38,060 bases of DNA from Candidatus Omnitrophota bacterium. GTDB taxonomy: Bacteria > Omnitrophota > Gorgyraeia > Gygaellales > Profunditerraquicolaceae. Within the stretch, counting starts at the first letter, position 1, and each line of letters opens with the position of its first letter. A program made the position numbers and the translations under genes. The notes beneath the pieces were generated by a model. It did not search any database. It was not told the origin of the DNA and worked only from the letters and a program-made list of their open reading frames with translations. Shown piece by piece: positions 1 to 7,061 of this stretch. The stretch covers positions 1 to 38,060 of the forward strand of contig JAQTPA010000012.1 in NCBI GenBank assembly GCA_028713155.1, given 5' to 3'.

Positions 1-344
1 ACTTCTTCCCAGACATCCCTAAAGACGCATTTTCCTATATCCTGGCAACCGGAATATTTTTTATCCACGCAGGCAATCGGCTCAACCGGTCCGGCGATAA
101 AACGCGTTACTTCTCCCAGCGTAATTTGTCCCGGATGCCTGCATAGAGAATATCCCCCTACCTTGCCGCGCCTGCTCTCCACGAACCCCGCCCGTTTTAA
201 GTCCAGGAGGATCTGCTCCAAGAACTTGGTCGGTATATCCAGGCGCTGGGATAAATCATTGATCGCTACCGGGGCATTTCCGAAATTTGCGGCTAAATCC
301 AGAATTGTCTTTAAGGCATAGTCGCCTTTGTAGGTAATCTTCAT
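1..344 (-). CDS. Rrf2 family transcriptional regulator (3' end cut by window edge)
   Basis: Manual translation from ATG at 344: MKITYKGDYALKTILDLAANFGNAPVAINDLSQRLDIPTKFLEQILLDLKRAGFVESRRGKVGGYSL...IACVDKKYSGCQDIGKC; Rrf2 winged helix and Cys cluster; no stop before position 1. Confidence 0.9.
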   Translation of the reverse strand, partial: MKITYKGDYALKTILDLAANFGNAPVAINDLSQRLDIPTKFLEQILLDLKRAGFVESRRGKVGGYSLCRHPGQITLGEVTRFIAGPVEPIACVDKKYSGCQDIGKCVFRDVWEE

Positions 345-359
345 CTTATTCTATATAAT

Positions 360-405
360 CTCTATTATATTAGTAGAGTATACCTAAAAAAATAAATTTT
401 GTCAA
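360..405 (-). promoter_or_regulatory. Predicted sigma70-type promoter of the Rrf2 gene with overlapping palindrome
   Basis: Minus strand TTGACA (405-400), 17 nt spacer, TATACT (382-377); imperfect palindrome CTCTA-N9-TAGAG (360-378). Confidence 0.65.
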
Positions 406-419
406 GTAAAAATTATATT

Positions 420-1319
420 TTAATGCTGGGCTGCATAACGAAAGGCAGATAAGCAGGCCTTGGCGCCTTCGCCTGCGGCGATGATAATCTGTTTCTCCGG
501 GACATCTGTGACATCGCCCGCGGCAAAGATTCCCGGGCTGTTTGTCTCATTACGGCTATTGACCTTTATTTCACCGCGGCTATTCTTTTCCACGCCTTTA
601 ACAAAATCCGCATTGGGGATAAGGCCGATCTCGACAAATACCCCCTCTACGGGAAGTATCTTTTCTTCTTCCCCATAATTTACTTTTACGGCATTCACCA
701 TTTCTCCTCCCAAAACAGCAGTAACTTCAGCATTATTCAGTATCTCGACATTACGCGCTTCTTCTATTTTCTGACGCATAAGCGCGTCCCCTCCGAGTTT
801 AGGTGTATTATTGATGATATAGGTATATTTTGCGATCTTTATCAGTTGCAGGGCCGCATCCAGGGCGGAGTTACCTCCTCCGATGATTGCCACATTTTTA
901 GCGCTAAAGAGCGGTCCGTCACAAGTTGCGCAATAACTGATACCTTTGTTTTTATATTCTTTCTCTCCCGGGACACCGAGTTCCCTTGAGCGTTTACCGG
1001 AAGCAACAATTACCGCCTTAGCCTGGTAACTGGCTTTATCGGTTTTAACCAGTATAACCTCCCCCGCCCTGGTTACTTCAATTACCTCCTCGCCTCCTTT
1101 AACACTGGTATTGTAACTAAACATATGCTCTTCAAATTTCCCTACCAGGTCCGGACCGGTAATAAATTGATAACCGGTATAATTCCCGATATCGCCGCTC
1201 CAGGCAGTCTGACCCCCGATATCACCGGTCACAACCAAAAAATCCATCTTTTTACGCGCTGCGTATACGCTGGCGGTAATCCCCGCAGGCCCTGCGCCGA
1301 CAATGATCAAATCATACAT
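420..1319 (-). CDS. trxB: Thioredoxin reductase (FAD/NAD(P)H)
   Basis: GAGPAGITASVYAARK, SYCATCDGPLF redox CxxC, GGGNSALDAAL, GIFAAGDVTD motifs. Confidence 0.93.
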   Translation of the reverse strand: MYDLIIVGAGPAGITASVYAARKKMDFLVVTGDIGGQTAWSGDIGNYTGYQFITGPDLVGKFEEHMFSYNTSVKGGEEVIEVTRAGEVILVKTDKASYQAKAVIVASGKRSRELGVPGEKEYKNKGISYCATCDGPLFSAKNVAIIGGGNSALDAALQLIKIAKYTYIINNTPKLGGDALMRQKIEEARNVEILNNAEVTAVLGGEMVNAVKVNYGEEEKILPVEGVFVEIGLIPNADFVKGVEKNSRGEIKVNSRNETNSPGIFAAGDVTDVPEKQIIIAAGEGAKACLSAFRYAAQH

Positions 1320-1321
1320 AG

Positions 1322-1558
1322 TTATACTCCCAAGGACTGTTTGATTTTTTCCCGGTCAAAACCCACGATTATCTCGCCTTCAATGTCCAATACCGGCACA
1401 GCCATCTGTCCGGATTTTTTAACCATTTCATCGGCCTTGAGCCGGTCGGTGGCAACATCGTAATCTTCAAAAACGATATTATTATCTTTTAAAAACTGCT
1501 TGACCCTGATACACCACGGGCAGGTGGGCGTGCTGTAAATTTTTACGTTTTTAGCCAT
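1322..1558 (-). CDS. Glutaredoxin family protein (NrdH/Grx-like)
   Basis: YSTPTCPWCIRVKQFL CPWC motif, AVPVLDI cis-Pro motif. Confidence 0.9.
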   Translation of the reverse strand: MAKNVKIYSTPTCPWCIRVKQFLKDNNIVFEDYDVATDRLKADEMVKKSGQMAVPVLDIEGEIIVGFDREKIKQSLGV

Positions 1559-1569
1559 AGCAATCCTTT

Positions 1570-2046
1570 CTAAAGCAGCTTTTTAGTCTCAATAAGCTGT
1601 TTTAAATGACCCTCTTCCTGGACAATCAGGGTCTCTATTATCTTCACATCATAGTCGGGAACGATTTTCTTTAAACCTTCGTAAAAAACGACCGAGTCTT
1701 TCTCAAAACTGATGGCTTTTTCTATCGCCTCCTTATCGGTCTGAATAGCTTTGGCGATTTTTTCGCCTTCATCCTTCTGTGTAAATATATACTCCCTGGC
1801 TAGCGTATTCATATAAGCATAATATTCATCGGTATCCTGCCCTTGAGGCTCAAATTTCCGGGTTTTATCCAGTATGCCCTGAAATACCTTAATGTGTTTT
1901 TCTTCTTCACCCGTTAAGAACCTAAAAACCTCCCTAGCTTTCAATACTTTTGATTGCTCTGCCATCCGGTTATAGAAATCCCTGCCGTTTTTTTCGATCT
2001 GAATACCGAGTGCCACGACTTCGCTGCCCGCAAAAATGTTTCCCAT
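1570..2046 (-). CDS. Ferritin-like / rubrerythrin-fold protein (two EExxH repeats)
   Basis: EEEKHIKVF and QEEGHLKQL motifs, E in each preceding helix. Confidence 0.85.
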   Translation of the reverse strand: MGNIFAGSEVVALGIQIEKNGRDFYNRMAEQSKVLKAREVFRFLTGEEEKHIKVFQGILDKTRKFEPQGQDTDEYYAYMNTLAREYIFTQKDEGEKIAKAIQTDKEAIEKAISFEKDSVVFYEGLKKIVPDYDVKIIETLIVQEEGHLKQLIETKKLL

Positions 2047-2054
2047 GCTACCCC

Positions 2055-2075
2055 CCTGCCTGCCGGACAGGCAGG
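2055..2075. repeat. Short GC palindrome (CCTGCCTG-ccgga-CAGGCAGG)
   Basis: Perfect 8 bp arms, 5 nt loop; related palindromes at 3922-3941, 5318-5336 and 34427-34440. Confidence 0.8.
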
Positions 2076-2540
2076 CTACTTTAAATGCTGTGGCGTAAGG
2101 TCAATTACTCCTGACACTTCAACAATAATCATATGCTCGGGATCAGGGAGCAGGACCTCCGGATGCCGAAGGTGCCCTTTTACTTCACCGCGGATATTTT
2201 TAAGTAATCTCTGGGTCAGTCTCCCCGTAATTCTATCTTCCCAGGCCTGGATCGTCTCCGCATCAAGATCCGCTTTACCTAAAATCCTAGCCTTCCCCTT
2301 AAGGCAGTAACCGATGAATTTATGCTCATCAAAAGCAGTAATATTAACGCAAGGGTTGCTCTTGAGATTCTGCAAGGTTTGCCCTCTATAGGCATCCAAT
2401 AAGAAAATACTCCCCTTCTTATTGATTTTTACTATCCCCTTACAAGCACTGTGGGGAAAGCCCTCGCTGTCAATGCTGGAGACAATGACACAACCCTGTC
2501 TCTGGAAAAATTGGATAATGTCTTCGCTCAGCGGATGCAT
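2076..2540 (-). CDS. Pyridoxamine 5'-phosphate oxidase-family flavin-binding protein
   Basis: IVSSIDSEGFPHSACKGIVKI, LKSNPCVNITAFDEHKFIGYCLKGKARIL typical of the PNPOx-like split barrel. Confidence 0.8.
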   Translation of the reverse strand: MHPLSEDIIQFFQRQGCVIVSSIDSEGFPHSACKGIVKINKKGSIFLLDAYRGQTLQNLKSNPCVNITAFDEHKFIGYCLKGKARILGKADLDAETIQAWEDRITGRLTQRLLKNIRGEVKGHLRHPEVLLPDPEHMIIVEVSGVIDLTPQHLK

Positions 2541-2717
2541 CTAACTTTCCAGCTCCACGATCTTCTTTTCAATAAGCTGCTTATGCTTCTCTTCCTCGTT
2601 CATCAGGAAGGTAAAAATTTCTTTTGTCTGCGGGAACCGCGCAATAAAATTTTCGTAAAGATCCCTTGCTTCAATCTCTTTGCCTAACGCCAGTTCTAGA
2701 GCTTCTACCGGGCCCAT
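2541..2717 (-). CDS. Single-repeat (half) ferritin-like protein, 58 aa
   Basis: Absent from ORF track. Manual translation MGPVEALELALGKEIEARDLYENFIARFPQTKEIFTFLMNEEEKHKQLIEKKIVELES*; SD GGAGGT; TAATG overlap with upstream fprA. Confidence 0.85.
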   Translation of the reverse strand: MGPVEALELALGKEIEARDLYENFIARFPQTKEIFTFLMNEEEKHKQLIEKKIVELES

Positions 2718-3913
2718 TATTTACCTCCTTTTATTACTGCCGCAAAATTCCGGCCGAACTTAAAACAAGCCTCTAAATCGTTTTTATCGGGCATATACTT
2801 TACTTCCAATCCTGTTGCTGCCAATTCTATGCCGGCTTCTTTTAAAATATTTTCTATCTGTCGTACGGCCCCCCCTGCCCAGCCGTAAGAGCCGAAAGCA
2901 GCGGAAACCCTATTTCTTGGCTTAAACCCTCTTATAAAATCAAGAAAGCCGGCCAGGTTAGGAAGCATGTTGTTATCATGAGTTGACGAGCCAAAAATAA
3001 ATCCCCGGGCATCCAGCATTTCTTTAACTACCTCGGTACGGTCAGAGCCGGTTATCTCAAACAATTTTATGCTCAAACCCTCTTCTTCAACGCCCGCGAC
3101 AATTTTACGCGCCATCTTTTCGGTCGCGCCCCACATAGATTCATATGCTACTACCACTTTGGGCAGGGTTTCATTCTGCGCCCAGCTGGTATATCTATTC
3201 ACTATTTGCAGGGGGTCCTTACGCCAGATAACGCCGTGGCTGGGAGCAATGATTTTAAGCGGAATATTTAATTTTTTTACTTCTTCGATCTTCTTTAAAA
3301 TAACCGCGCCTAACGGCCAGAGTATATTACCGTAGTATTTGGCCGCTTCATCCCATAACGCGCACTGGTCAACCTCGTCGGCAAACCTCTCTTTGGTCGC
3401 CAGATGCTGACCGAAGGCGTCATTGGGCATAAGCAGTTCTTCTTCTGGGCAATAGGTAAACATGCTGTCCGGCCAATGAATCATCGGCGCCTCTAAAAAC
3501 GTTAATGTCCTCTTACCCAGCTTTAATTTATCCCCGGTCTTAACCACCTGAAAATCCCAATCCCCGTAGTAATAGCGATAAAGGCCTTCCTTACATTTCT
3601 CCGTACCTAAAATTTTTGCCTTAGGGCAGAGCTTCATAACTTCAGGGAGCGCTCCGGAGTGGTCTGTTTCCACGTGATTAGCGATGACGTAGTCTATTTT
3701 ATTGACCGGCACAACCTGCTGGATATTTTCAATCAGTTCCGAGGAAAACGCCCCGTACACTGTATCTACGAGAGTAATCTTTTCATCAATAATCAGATAG
3801 GCGTTATAAGTTGTGCCCCGTTTTGTAGTATAGGTATGACCGTGAAAATTACGCACGTTCCAGTCCACCACGCCGACAGAATAAATATCCGGTAATATTT
3901 TTAAAACTGACAT
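2717..3913 (-). CDS. fprA: Flavodiiron protein (FprA / NO or O2 reductase): metallo-beta-lactamase plus flavodoxin domains
   Basis: NHVETDHSGALPE diiron motif; VVAYESMWGATEKMARKI FMN-binding flavodoxin motif. Confidence 0.95.
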   Translation of the reverse strand: MSVLKILPDIYSVGVVDWNVRNFHGHTYTTKRGTTYNAYLIIDEKITLVDTVYGAFSSELIENIQQVVPVNKIDYVIANHVETDHSGALPEVMKLCPKAKILGTEKCKEGLYRYYYGDWDFQVVKTGDKLKLGKRTLTFLEAPMIHWPDSMFTYCPEEELLMPNDAFGQHLATKERFADEVDQCALWDEAAKYYGNILWPLGAVILKKIEEVKKLNIPLKIIAPSHGVIWRKDPLQIVNRYTSWAQNETLPKVVVAYESMWGATEKMARKIVAGVEEEGLSIKLFEITGSDRTEVVKEMLDARGFIFGSSTHDNNMLPNLAGFLDFIRGFKPRNRVSAAFGSYGWAGGAVRQIENILKEAGIELAATGLEVKYMPDKNDLEACFKFGRNFAAVIKGGK

Positions 3914-3941
3914 ACGCTCTCCCTGACTGCGGGTAGGCAGG

Positions 3942-4646
3942 CTAGTATCCTTGAAAGTTTTCGGTAACTATATTTTCTTTAGCTAAGTTCAGATCTTCCG
4001 TCAATATTTTATTCATTGCCTCCACCATCTGCGGAGGGCCGCAGAGGTAAAATTTTCTTCGCGGGTAATTTCCTACTTCCTGCTTAATCACCTGGGCATT
4101 AATCCGGCCGGAGATACATTGGAAACCTGCCGCTGGTTTGCCAAGCACATGGACTACTTTTAATTTAGGATAAGCCTTCTGCATCACTTCAAAATCTTCC
4201 TTGAATATAATATCTTTTAGCGAATGGTTGGCATAAACCAAAACCATATCCGTGCCTAAATTCTTATCTACGGTATATTTGGCAATACTTCTGATGGGAG
4301 TAATACCGATGCCTCCGGATAAAAACGCTATATCCGTTCCCGGTCCATCCAGAGTGAATTTACCGAATGGATATTCAATCTTAAGGCTATCCCCGGGATT
4401 TAACTGGCTAAGCGCTTTTGAAAAATCGCTGTTGGTAAGTTTTTTGGTAAACTCCACGTAGCCTTGCTCCGTGGGCGAGCTGGATATGGAAAGATACCTT
4501 TTTAAAACAGGGTCGCCCGCAAGGGTTACCGAAAGAAACTGGCCGGCTTTAAAATCTATTTTTCCGCCGATATCCAGCCGCACGCTTTTAACGTTATAGG
4601 CCCTTTGGATAATTTCCTTAACTCTTGCGGTTAACTCCTGCGCCAT
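3942..4646 (-). CDS. FAD/NAD(P)-binding ferredoxin reductase-like oxidoreductase
   Basis: RYLSISSSP, LSGGIGITPIRSI, YLCGPPQMVEAM motifs of the FNR superfamily. Confidence 0.9.
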   Translation of the reverse strand: MAQELTARVKEIIQRAYNVKSVRLDIGGKIDFKAGQFLSVTLAGDPVLKRYLSISSSPTEQGYVEFTKKLTNSDFSKALSQLNPGDSLKIEYPFGKFTLDGPGTDIAFLSGGIGITPIRSIAKYTVDKNLGTDMVLVYANHSLKDIIFKEDFEVMQKAYPKLKVVHVLGKPAAGFQCISGRINAQVIKQEVGNYPRRKFYLCGPPQMVEAMNKILTEDLNLAKENIVTENFQGY

Positions 4647-4805
4647 TTAAATCTTCTCAAACATATCTTTACCTACGCCACACTCAGGGCAGACCCAATC
4701 ATCAGGCAGCTTTTCAAAAGGTGTCCCCGCCGGAATCCCTCCCGCAGAATCACCTTTGGCCGGATCATAAATATACCCGCATACCGTACATCTATACTTA
4801 TCCAT
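4647..4805 (-). CDS. Rubredoxin, 52 aa
   Basis: Absent from ORF track. Manual translation [52 protein letters not shown]; two CxxC(G) knuckles; stop abuts next ATG. Confidence 0.96.
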   Translation of the reverse strand: MDKYRCTVCGYIYDPAKGDSAGGIPAGTPFEKLPDDWVCPECGVGKDMFEKI

Positions 4806-4819
4806 CCGGATCTCCTTTC

Positions 4820-5134
4820 TTAACGCTGCTTTTCTGAACCCTGCATCATTGGAGGCATCGGCATACCAGGTGCCTGTTCTCTATTCATAAGAGCGCGCCT
4901 TCCCTTCATCATCCCCATCATCGGGCATCTAGAAAAACCCCTGGTGGCGCCAGAAGCATAGATACCTGAAGAAAACACTAAAAGCGCGCTGAGCCAAAGC
5001 AAAATAACAACAACCACCCCAAAAAGCTTTAACCTTCCCGATCCCATCTTTTGTAAACTAATTAAAACAAAAAAACTTATAGTTAGTAATACCGTCGCAG
5101 GTATCAAAGCAAAACAAAATCCCAATCCACCCAT
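4820..5134 (-). CDS. Small two-TM membrane protein with Met-rich C-terminal tail
   Basis: Two hydrophobic segments then [38 protein letters not shown] before ATG. Confidence 0.75.
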   Translation of the reverse strand: MGGLGFCFALIPATVLLTISFFVLISLQKMGSGRLKLFGVVVVILLWLSALLVFSSGIYASGATRGFSRCPMMGMMKGRRALMNREQAPGMPMPPMMQGSEKQR

Positions 5135-5207
5135 TATACACCTCCTTTTAAGATTGAACCTCTGCTGGCCAATCTCCCGGCATTGCTCATTCCCTACCTA
5201 AAACTAG

Positions 5208-5236
5208 ACGGGCGCCGCTTTATAAACGGCGCCCGT
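5208..5236 (-). terminator. Terminator-like hairpin after the 20-aa Cys/Lys ORF
   Basis: Perfect 10 bp stem acgggcgccg/cggcgcccgt, 9 nt loop; short T4 tract downstream on the minus strand. Confidence 0.65.
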
Positions 5237-5244
5237 GCCAAAAG

Positions 5245-5307
5245 CTACTTCTTCTTTGCCTTCTTCTTTTTCTTCTTTGCACCAGGGCCGCATCTTCCAC
5301 AACCCAT
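5245..5307 (-). CDS. 20-aa Cys/Lys microprotein MGCGRCGPGAKKKKKKAKKK
   Basis: Strong SD (GGAGGTGAAAA-ATG), stop followed closely by a strong hairpin; no homology test possible here. Confidence 0.6.
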   Translation of the reverse strand: MGCGRCGPGAKKKKKKAKKK

Positions 5308-5447
5308 TTTTCACCTCCTGCCTGCCTAAGGCAAGCTGTTTTACCTGCTTAAAATATGCTCCGAATCCTCTTCGGGAGAACGAATAAGCCTTAAAATTAA
5401 ACTTCCCCTTTAGGATAGCAAAAATATTTTAGAAATAAAAACCGGAG

Positions 5448-5462
5448 GTATCGGCCCGATAC
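5448..5462. promoter_or_regulatory. Perfect 15-nt palindrome GTATCGG-C-CCGATAC
   Basis: 7 bp arms; lies upstream of a minus-strand extended -10 (TGCTATCCT) ahead of the 20-aa ORF. Confidence 0.45.
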
Positions 5463-5557
5463 AGGTTCCTTCAAGATTAAGATACAACAAACTAAGCAAT
5501 ATAGCAACTGCTTTTTGCTCATGTCCAGAGCGCTGATCCGTTGCCTGAATATCCCGC

Positions 5558-5956
5558 TTATTCCAGTAAAGATTCTAGAGTAATAGAATTAAGCTCTCTT
5601 AAAACATACCTCTCAATCCCGGTAATCTTTTTTCTTAAAAGGCAGGTTTTTTTATGCGGGCAGGCAAGTTTCCGTAAAAAACATTCATTCAGCCTCAATG
5701 CGCCCTGGAATATCCGCATTATATCCGTTATAAATATTTTTGCCGGCTCTTTAGCCAAAGTGAACCCGCCACCCTGGCCCCTGAGAGACCTGAGTATGCC
5801 TTTCCCGTTCAATACCTGAAGTATTTTTCTCAAAAATGGCTGCGGAACGCGTAATTTCAGGGTTAATTCTGAAACAGAAACTATCTTTCCTTTGCATTTA
5901 GCAATGAGACATAACGCTCTCAGGGCGTAATCCGTATTCCTGGTGATTAATTTCAT
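5558..5956 (-). CDS. Rrf2 family regulator with predicted Fe-S Cys cluster
   Basis: MKLITRNTDYALRALCLIAKCKG..., LRGQGGGFTLAKEP, NECFLRKLACPHKKTC (CX7CX5C). Confidence 0.92.
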   Translation of the reverse strand: MKLITRNTDYALRALCLIAKCKGKIVSVSELTLKLRVPQPFLRKILQVLNGKGILRSLRGQGGGFTLAKEPAKIFITDIMRIFQGALRLNECFLRKLACPHKKTCLLRKKITGIERYVLRELNSITLESLLE

Positions 5957-5997
5957 CTTATCCTTTAGGAGTGGCGGGCTTAAAAAATTTGGGCAGT

Positions 5998-6081
5998 TTA
6001 ACGTCTTGCCCGGGACAGACTACTACAGCCCTCTTTACAGTGGGCTACCGGACGAAGCATATACTTTACGGTTATATTCAT
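5998..6081 (-). CDS. Possible 27-aa leader peptide upstream of the Rrf2 gene
   Basis: GGAGGG SD then ATG: MNITVKYMLRPVAHCKEGCSSLSRARR*; first ORF after the predicted promoter. Confidence 0.4.
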   Translation of the reverse strand: MNITVKYMLRPVAHCKEGCSSLSRARR

Positions 6082-6102
6082 ACGCCCTCCTTTTATAGAT
6101 TA

Positions 6103-6130
6103 ATGATACCACAATTGTATCATTTGTCAA
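6103..6130 (-). promoter_or_regulatory. Promoter with embedded Rrf2-like operator
   Basis: Minus strand TTGACA (6130-6125), 16 nt, TATCAT (6108-6103); perfect inverted repeat ATGATAC-N7-GTATCAT (6103-6109/6117-6123). Confidence 0.75.
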
Positions 6131-6149
6131 GAAAAAATTTTCCTTTCCC

Positions 6150-6530
6150 CTAACTTAAACTGACCAACGCTATGCCTACCACAATAAGAGCTATCCCCAT
6201 CCAGCGCTTAAGGCTAACCCTCTCTTTCAATATGAACCTGGAGGCTAAGGCGATAAATATATAATGCATACTGTCCGCGGAAAAGGCAAAGCTTAAATCT
6301 ACCTGGGATAAAACAAACAGCCATATACACAAAGAAATTAGGCTAAAGAGAAAACTGAGCCAAACCCGCGGTACCGCAATTAATTTAATAATAAACCTCA
6401 ATACTGCCCTGACATTGCCTCTCGGAGGGATTAAAGAATTAATGGCGGATTTTAAGAATAGCTGGTTTATAGTATCGCAGATGCTGGTCAGAGCGATCAG
6501 GAATAAAATAAAAACAAGTTTTTCTCTCAT
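6150..6530 (-). CDS. EamA/SMR-like 4-TM transporter subunit (probable start at MREKLVF, 6530)
   Basis: LSQVDLSFAFSADSMHYIFIALASRFILKERVSLKRWMGIALIVVGIALVSLS; ATGA overlap with upstream paralog. Confidence 0.78.
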   Translation of the reverse strand: MREKLVFILFLIALTSICDTINQLFLKSAINSLIPPRGNVRAVLRFIIKLIAVPRVWLSFLFSLISLCIWLFVLSQVDLSFAFSADSMHYIFIALASRFILKERVSLKRWMGIALIVVGIALVSLS

Positions 6531-6943
6531 TCTAAAACCCGCCCTTTCTCTGAGGTGCTTAAGGAAACAAGGACGACTCCGAGCAGTATAAACAAAACCC
6601 CTCCCCACCTAAAAAGGCTTACCTTTTCATGCAGGAAGATGATGGAAGCTAAGGGTATGAGTATATAACTAAAACTACAGATGGGAACGGCGACGCTTAA
6701 ATCAACCCTGGAAAGCAGGCTAGACCAGAGAATAAATGTGCCTACAACTAATACCAGGCCGATCAAGAGGAAGGGAGAGGAAAAAACATTCTGCAGGAAA
6801 ACAAAGAGTTCAGAGGAGTTGGTTATAACTACCCCCTCCTCAAGAAGAGTGCTTTTTTTAAAACAAAGATGAATAAACGTTTCCAGGAAATCGGTCAGGA
6901 CAAGGAAGAACAACAGTTTAAAGGTGAGCTTGTTTTTAAACAT
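6527..6943 (-). CDS. EamA/SMR-like 4-TM transporter subunit
   Basis: LSRVDLSVAVPICSFSYILIPLASIIFLHEKVSLFRWGGVLFILLGVVLVSLS; tandem paralog of the next gene. Confidence 0.8.
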   Translation of the reverse strand: MFKNKLTFKLLFFLVLTDFLETFIHLCFKKSTLLEEGVVITNSSELFVFLQNVFSSPFLLIGLVLVVGTFILWSSLLSRVDLSVAVPICSFSYILIPLASIIFLHEKVSLFRWGGVLFILLGVVLVSLSTSEKGRVLE

Positions 6944-7012
6944 TTATACCGGTTTCCAATAGGATTATTATAACCTGAACTTAAAGACTTAGTAATGATT
7001 AAATAACTCCGC

Positions 7013-7041
7013 TTGCTTTTGGAAGTATTCTAGCATAAAAT
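7013..7041 (+). promoter_or_regulatory. Predicted promoter for the DegT-family gene
   Basis: TTGCTT (7013-7018), 17 nt, TAAAAT (7036-7041). Confidence 0.5.
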
Positions 7042-7061
7042 GTATAAAAAGATAATGTAAA

